DNA of 13,616 nt, taken from assembly GCA_942490925.1 (NCBI GenBank), contig CALNYX010000002.1, positions 1 through 13,616 on the forward strand, written 5' to 3'. The notes under the pieces are model-generated. The model was not told the origin of the DNA and ran no database searches. It was given only the letters and a program-made list of their open reading frames with translations. Every line of letters starts with the position of its first letter. The first letter of the stretch is position 1. Source of the stretch: CALNYX01 sp942490925 (GTDB lineage: Bacteria > Chlamydiota > Chlamydiia > Chlamydiales > JAAKFR01). This document shows positions 8,846 through 13,616 of this stretch, in pieces. The position numbers and the translations under genes were made by a program.

Positions 8846-10207
8846 ATGGATCCAAAGGAGACCCAAATAGAAAAGAGGAATAGAGTGAGAAGGGAGAAGC
8901 GGCTGCAGGAGAAGAAGGAGCGAGAGGAGCGGGAGGCACTTGAAGAAGAGAAACGTTTGAAATGCAACCTGGCGTCCAAGAAAAGCATGGCAAAGAGTCG
9001 AGCACTGGCAAAGATGAAACTCAATATACCTGCTACACCCCCTACACCTACAGCCATGAAGACCCCAGATGGGCGTAGTGCAAACATTGACACAATTCAA
9101 GGCTCTGCCCCAGTAACGCCAGTGCAATGGCAGTGTCTCGAACGACAGTTTGATAAGGAGCGCGATCATGAACGTGGCAACCTGAACCTGCTAGTCAGAG
9201 TGGCTGAGAAGGCAACAAGTGACATTTCGGCATCTTCCCAGAGGGCAGCAGACATTGCTGAGAAGGCGTCGGGCGACATTGCTGCAGTGTTAAACAGTGT
9301 CCAACAGTACTGTGTTTTGACTGCCAACAGCGGCACTGAGCGAGCACAGTATTTGGTTTCAACATATGGAAATGGTGACTCAGATGACATGGGCATGTTG
9401 GCTGCTGACACATTGGATTGACTCTTCAGCGGCTTGGCTCGAAATGACGACAAGGTGGCAGCGAACAAGTCGTCCGACTGCGTGGCCTTGGCTCTCTTTG
9501 GATCGAGTGGTATTGCATCCTGCCCTAAGTCTCCAACCATTGCCATGCAATCCATGAATAGCTCGACTACAAAAGAATCCTCTTTCTTTGGCAGTAATGA
9601 TATGACTCATTCCTTGGGCTCAACGGGAGGATTTACTTTTGGTGCAAATGCAGCAGAGTCAACTCCAGCTCGGGCTGCTTTGCTTTTCCCGATGGCGGCT
9701 GGTGGTGCTGGTACAACTTTTGGAAGACCATTTACTTTTGGTACAAGCATGGTGATGGAGTCGACTCAAACTCCTACTATGTCAACTTTCACTGGGCTGG
9801 CTGGTGGTGCATATTCTGGAGAAGGAAATGAGAAAGGGGCGACATTCGAGTTTGGTGCAACTTTTGGAGGACCATTTACTTTTGGTTCAAATGTGGCAAC
9901 GCAGTCATCTCCAGCTCCTAGTGCTTCAACTTTCACTATGGCGGCTGGTGGTGCAACTTTTGATCAAGGAACTGAGAATACGGCAACATTTGCATTTGGC
10001 ACGAGTGCAGGAGTGGATTTATGCCAAAGCCAAGGATACCCAGTCAATCGCATGCCAGTTGAAGTGCCCCTTGAGGAGCTTGACTCCAATTCTGTGTTGG
10101 CTCGTGTTCCAGTCAGCTCTCCTCCTCCAAGTACCACTCTTGGTGCCTACAAAAACAAATGCTGCCGTCTCGATGATGGTCCATCGGAGACGAAACGAAT
10201 GAAGTAA
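8846..10207 (+). CDS. FG-nucleoporin-like protein: charged helix plus FxFG-repeat domain, one internal TGA
   Basis: One reading frame of 453 codons is interrupted only by TGA at codon 192 (9419-9421). I chose ATG 8846 because an in-frame TAA lies just upstream at 8822. Residues 4-58 are an Arg/Lys/Glu-rich helix, probably a single alpha-helix or coiled coil and possibly an NLS (KRNRVRREKRLQEKKERE). Residues 90-160 look helical, with an 18-residue repeat (AEKATSDI at 120, AEKASGDI at 138). Residues 262-386 form an FG domain with FTFG, FTFG, FEFG, FTFG and FAFG cores in Ser/Thr/Gly/Ala-rich spacers, organised as about 2.5 copies of a roughly 48-residue unit. The tail is basic (ETKRMK). FG domains form the permeability barrier of the nuclear pore and bind karyopherins. 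This order resembles no single yeast or human Nup I can name. The TGA could be CGA(Arg)-to-TGA, a spliced intron (9349-9429) or readthrough. Alternative: an unrelated low-complexity protein. Confidence 0.6.
9349..9429 (+). other. Candidate 81-nt intron that would remove the internal TGA
   Basis: The donor is GTATTT at 9349 and the acceptor is CTCTTCAG ending at 9429. A branch-like CTGAC lies at 9405-9409, about 21 nt before the acceptor AG. The length is 81 nt, a multiple of three, so splicing joins ...ERA-H-GLARNDD... in frame and removes the only stop in the FG gene. Against it, the sequence is also readable as ordinary protein, and a single CpG transition explains the stop equally simply. 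Confidence 0.35.
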
Positions 10208-10612
10208 ATGCATCACGTCTTGATCCATGAGACGAGTGAGTAGTGTTGTCTTTGGAAGTCAAGTCTCCATTCATTCTTTGTCCCACCATTTCTTGGATGT
10301 GGATTGTATTTTTGTTGTGATGCTTCTGTTTGTCATCAAATTTTTAGTTTCAAGGTCAATCCTAGTGTAATTGACTGGTAAGAGTGTAATAGCACTCTAA
10401 TAATAGCTCGAGAACTTAAACGTTCAAACGCTGCCTTATTTCCCATTACCTAGCTAGCAACGTGTCTTCTAGATACCCACTAGCCACTCCTTGGCTGTGC
10501 TTCTTGTCACGCTCATGCTATTTGCTTCTACACATCTTATGGACGGCTCCCACGAACTGGACTTGCACAGCAATGGTGATCTGTTTGACAAGACATTTGG
10601 CATATATAAATG
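10208..10612. other. 3' flank of the FG gene and spacer before the tandem arrays
   Basis: No gene is supported. The first part is presumably the 3' UTR (TGTATTTTTGTTG at about 10306); no canonical AATAAA was found close to the stop. The last 170 bp are unique sequence leading into the first 250-bp repeat copy. Short open frames on both strands here are not credible. Confidence 0.4.
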
Positions 10613-11392
10613 GGGTATATACTGTGACAATCGTGCCACAGATTTCCATTGGTAAAACATTGTAGTCACTAATATACAATGTATGATGGAAGTTCTGCAA
10701 CATTCGTGCTGCAGAATTCCATTGGTTTGACTGACAGATGTTGACCGACGTACAGACAGTGTAACCCCGCCCTTCTCCATCCCCAAATAGGCTATATACT
10801 GCAACATTCATGCTGCAGATTTCCATTGGTGAGACATTCTAGTCACTAATATACAATGAATAGTGAAAATTCTGTGACAATCGTGCCACAGATTTCCATT
10901 GGTGACACATTGTAGTCACTAATATACAATGTATGATGGAAATTCTGCGACATTCGTGCCGCAGAATTCCATTGGTTTGACTGACAAATGTTGACCGACA
11001 TACATACAGTGTAACCCTGCCCTTCTCCATCCCCAAAAAGGGTATATACTTCAACATTCGTGCCACAGATTTCCATTGGTGAGACATTCTAGTCACTAAT
11101 ATACAATGTATGGTGAAAATTCTGTGACAATCGTGCCGCAGATTTCCATTGGTGACACATTGTAGTCACTAATATACAATGTATGATGGAAATTCTGTGA
11201 CATTCGTGCTGCAGAATTCCATTGGTTTGACTAACAGATGTGAATCGACATACAGACAGTGTAACCCTGCCCTTCTGCATCCCCAAATAGGCTATATAGT
11301 GCCGCAGAATTCCATTGGTTTGACTGACAGATGTGGACCAACGTACAGACAGTGTAACCCACCCTTCTCCATCCCCAAATAGGCTATATACT
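10613..11392. repeat. 250-bp higher-order tandem array (subunits 73+73+104 bp)
   Basis: The landmark GTAACCC recurs at 10761, 11011, 11261 and 11354, giving intervals of 250, 250 and 93. Inside each full copy the motif CTGnnACA..TCnTGC recurs at 10799, 10872 and 10945, and again at 11049, 11122 and 11195, so each unit has subunits of 73, 73 and 104 bp. All subunits carry TTCCATTGGT (an inverted CCAAT box). The two 73-bp subunits share a segment ending AGTCACTAATATACAATG; the 104-bp subunit ends in CCTTCTCCATCCCCAAA and TATATA. The first copy lacks its first 73-bp subunit; the last has an internal 157-bp deletion. Minus-strand open frames here (10469-11286) are products of the repeat and are not genes, as 250 is not a multiple of three. 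Confidence 0.95.
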
Positions 11393-11393
11393 T

Positions 11394-12195
11394 ATGGCCA
11401 TTCTATTATTATAACAATGATATTGACATGGGTACAAGGAAGCATGAGACTAGTAGCACTACATGACAGGGTGCAAACCACCACAACAACCTCAGATGGC
11501 AAGACATTCACAGCCAATAAAGTGCAAAGACATGGATGCTACCAACCAACACCAATGGGGAACACCCCTTATGGCCATTCTATACTTATGAGAGAGATAT
11601 TGACATGGGTACAAGGAAGGATGGGACTAGTAGCACTACATGACAGGGTGCAAACCACCACAACAACCTCAGATGGCAAGACATTCACAGCCAATAAAGT
11701 GCAAAGACATGGATGCTACCAACCAACACCAATGGGGAACACTGCTTATGGCCATTCTATACTTATGAGAGAGATATTGACATGGGTACAAGGAAGGATG
11801 GGACTAGTAGCACTACATGACAGGGTGCAAACCACCACAACAACCTCAGATGGCAAGACATTCACAGACAATAAAGTGCAAAGACATGGATGCTACCAAC
11901 CAACACCAATGGGGAACACTGCTTATGGCCATTCTATTATTATAACAGAGCTCTTGACATGGGTACAAGGAAGGATGGGACTAGTAGCACTACATGACAG
12001 GGTGCAAACCACCACAACAACCTCAGATGGCAAGACATTCACAGCCAATAAAGTGCAAAGACATGGATGCTACCAACCAACACCAATGGGGAACACTGCT
12101 TATGGCCATTCTATTATTATAACAGAGCTCTTGACATGGGTACAAGGAAGGATGGGACTAGTAGCACTACATGACAGGGTGCAAACCACCACAAC
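11394..12195. repeat. 177-bp tandem array, 4.5 copies
   Basis: ATGGCCATTCTA recurs at 11394, 11571, 11748, 11925 and 12102, exactly 177 bp apart; the fifth copy breaks off at about 12195 inside the satellite junction. Copies are nearly identical except for a cassette of about 20 bp just after the start: copies 4 and 5 share one version, copies 2 and 3 another, and copy 1 resembles 4/5 at its left end. Because 177 = 3 x 59, one plus frame (11333-12295) is open throughout as a 59-residue repeat (LTWVQGRMGLVALHDRVQ and KVQRHGCYQPTPMGNT). That frame starts at a GTG in the 250-bp array and ends inside the satellite, so it spans three unrelated repeats and is unlikely to be a real gene. Confidence 0.96.
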
Positions 12196-13616
12196 ACCTA
12201 AAAGGCACATTTTTCAGCCACTTCCACCTGAAAAACGCACGTTTTTCAGCCACTTCCACCTGAAAAACGCACGTTTTTCAGCCACTTCCACCTGAAAAAC
12301 GCACGTTTTTCAGCTACTTCCACCAAAAAAACGCACGTTTTTCAGCCACTTCCACCTGAAAAACGGAAAACCTGAAAAATGCACGTTTTTCAGCCACTTC
12401 CACCTGAAAAATGCACGTTTTTCAGCCACTTCCACCTGAAAAACACACGTTTTTCAGCCACTTCCACCTGAAAAACGCACGTTTTTCAGACACTTCTGCC
12501 CAAAAAACACACGTTTTTCAGCCACTTCCACCTGAAAAAACACACATTTTTCAGCCACTTCCACCTGAAAAACACACGTTTTTCAGCCACTTCTGCCCAA
12601 AAAACGCACGTTTTTCAGCCACACCTCCACCTCCACCTGAAAAACGCACGTTTTTCAGCCACTTCCACCTGAAAAATGCACGTTTTTTAGCCACTTCCAC
12701 CTGAAAAACACACGTTTTTCAGCCACTTCCACCTGAAAATGCACGTTTTTCAGCCTCCCACCTGAAAAAACGCACGCTTTTTTCAGCCACTTCCACCTGA
12801 AAAAATGCACGTTTTTCAGCCACTTCCACCTGAAAAAACCACAGTTTTTCAGCCACTTCCACCTGAAAAATGCACGTTTTTCAGCCACTTCCACCTGAAA
12901 AACGCACGTTTTTCAGCCACTCCACCTGAAAAACGCACGTTTTTCAGACACTTCTGCCTGAAAAACGCACGTTTTTCAGCCACTTCCACCTGAAAAACAC
13001 ACGTTTTTCAGCTACTTCACTGGCGCTTCCACCTGAAAAACGCACGTTTTTCAGCCACTTCCACCTGAAAAACGCACGTTTTTCAGCCACTTCCACCTGA
13101 AAAACACACGTTTTTCAGCCACTTCCACCTGAAAAACACACATTTTTCAGCCACTTCCACCTGAAAAATGCACGTTTTTCAGCCACTTCTGCCCAAAAAA
13201 CGCACGTTTTTCAGCCACTTCCACCTGAAAAACGCACGTTTTTCAGCCACTTCTACCTAAAAAAACAGTTTTTCAGCCATTCCACCTGAAAAACGCACGT
13301 TTTTCAGCCAGTTCCACCTGAAAAATGCACTTCTCAGCCACTTCCACCTGAAAAACGCATTTTTTTTAGCCACTTCCACCTGAAAAATGCACGTTTTTCA
13401 GCCATTTCTGCCCAAAAAACGCACGTTTTTCAGCAACTTCTGCCCAAAAAACTTCCACCTGAAAAACGCACATTTTTCAGCCACTTCCACCTGAAAAACA
13501 CACGTTTTTCAGCCACTTCCACCTGAAAAATGCACGTTTTTCAGCCACTTCTGCCCAAAAAACACACGTTTTTCAGCCACTTCCACCTGAAAAATGCACG
13601 TTTTTCAGCCACTTCC
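12196..13616. repeat. 32-bp hairpin satellite array, right block
   Basis: About 44 units of the same 32-bp satellite as at 1-846, in the same orientation, running off the right edge. Units vary mainly at the CG between the A-run and CACG: roughly 19 CG, 11 TG and 10 CA by my reading. CA variants are far more common than in the left array (one seen). Variant TTCTGCCCA units occur near 12493, 12591, 13187, 13406, 13437 and 13547. Irregular units with partial deletions lie at about 12360-12378, 12605-12645, 13010-13030 and 13440-13460. The junction with the 177-bp array is abrupt, at about 12195. Open frames here (12411-12704, 12655-12894, 12805-12993) are repeat artefacts. Confidence 0.97.

Noticed and set aside
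8709..9169. Minus-strand open frames rich in Ser, Leu and Phe
   Set aside because: They are antisense shadows of the charged N-terminal helix of the FG gene.
9419..9421. TGA as selenocysteine
   Set aside because: No Cys/Sec active-site motif surrounds it and no SECIS element was identified downstream; a CpG nonsense change or an intron is simpler.
10469..11286. Minus-strand open frames repeating QWKSVAR and SNQWNSAAR
   Set aside because: They are translations of the 250-bp tandem array in shifting frames.
10622..11570. Common origin of the 177-bp array and the 73+104 = 177-bp part of the 250-bp unit
   Set aside because: The lengths agree, but the sequences show no alignable similarity beyond a short CCAATGG; treated as coincidence.
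1..13616. CRISPR-like regular repeats
   Set aside because: The 32-bp units are contiguous with no unique spacers, no cas genes are present, and the other content is eukaryotic.
12196..13616. Telomere repeat
   Set aside because: The unit is 32 bp and hairpin-like, not a short G-rich telomeric repeat, and the arrays face the same way at both ends.

Overview
This is eukaryotic, repeat-dominated DNA, probably from a diatom. The assignment rests on a Ty1/copia polymerase whose motif wording matches, from memory, the diatom CoDi-type elements; no search was possible. There is no operon structure, no prokaryotic gene, and no convincing tRNA or rRNA gene. Most protein-like stretches are broken by stops and frameshifts, as expected of heterochromatin or a repeat-rich accessory region.

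Layout: (1) 1-846, a 32-bp hairpin-forming satellite that runs off the left edge. (2) 847-1490, non-coding with two small tandem duplications. (3) 1491-1889, two unrecognised small open frames. (4) 2222-4600, minus strand, a decayed copia pol (linker, reverse transcriptase, RNase H). (5) 4606-5390, plus strand, a decayed copia integrase fragment in the opposite orientation to the RT it should precede. (6) 5397-6375, minus strand, two unrecognised open frames. (7) 6731-7741, minus strand, an unrecognised gene broken by two frameshifts and a TAG. (8) 7984-8277, a weak open frame. (9) 8846-10207, plus strand, the best candidate gene: a charged N-terminal helix followed by an FxFG-repeat domain resembling an FG nucleoporin, split by one TGA that may be a nonsense change or lie in an 81-nt intron. 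(10) 10613-11392, a 250-bp higher-order tandem array of 73+73+104 bp subunits. (11) 11394-12195, a 177-bp tandem array of 4.5 copies. (12) 12196-13616, the same 32-bp satellite in the same orientation, running off the right edge.

Three themes link the parts. First, one satellite family brackets the whole 11.35-kb interior in direct orientation. Second, hairpin potential recurs: every 32-bp unit is a 10-10-10 inverted repeat, and the 250-bp array carries a small stem whose two arms differ between copies while mostly staying paired. Third, C-to-T/G-to-A change at CpG is widespread. It accounts for most satellite unit differences, and five TGA stops (four in pol, one in the FG gene) sit where CGA (Arg) would restore the frame. 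This is the signature expected of methylated, silenced DNA. I see no complete mobile element, no CRISPR array and no assignable multi-gene system.
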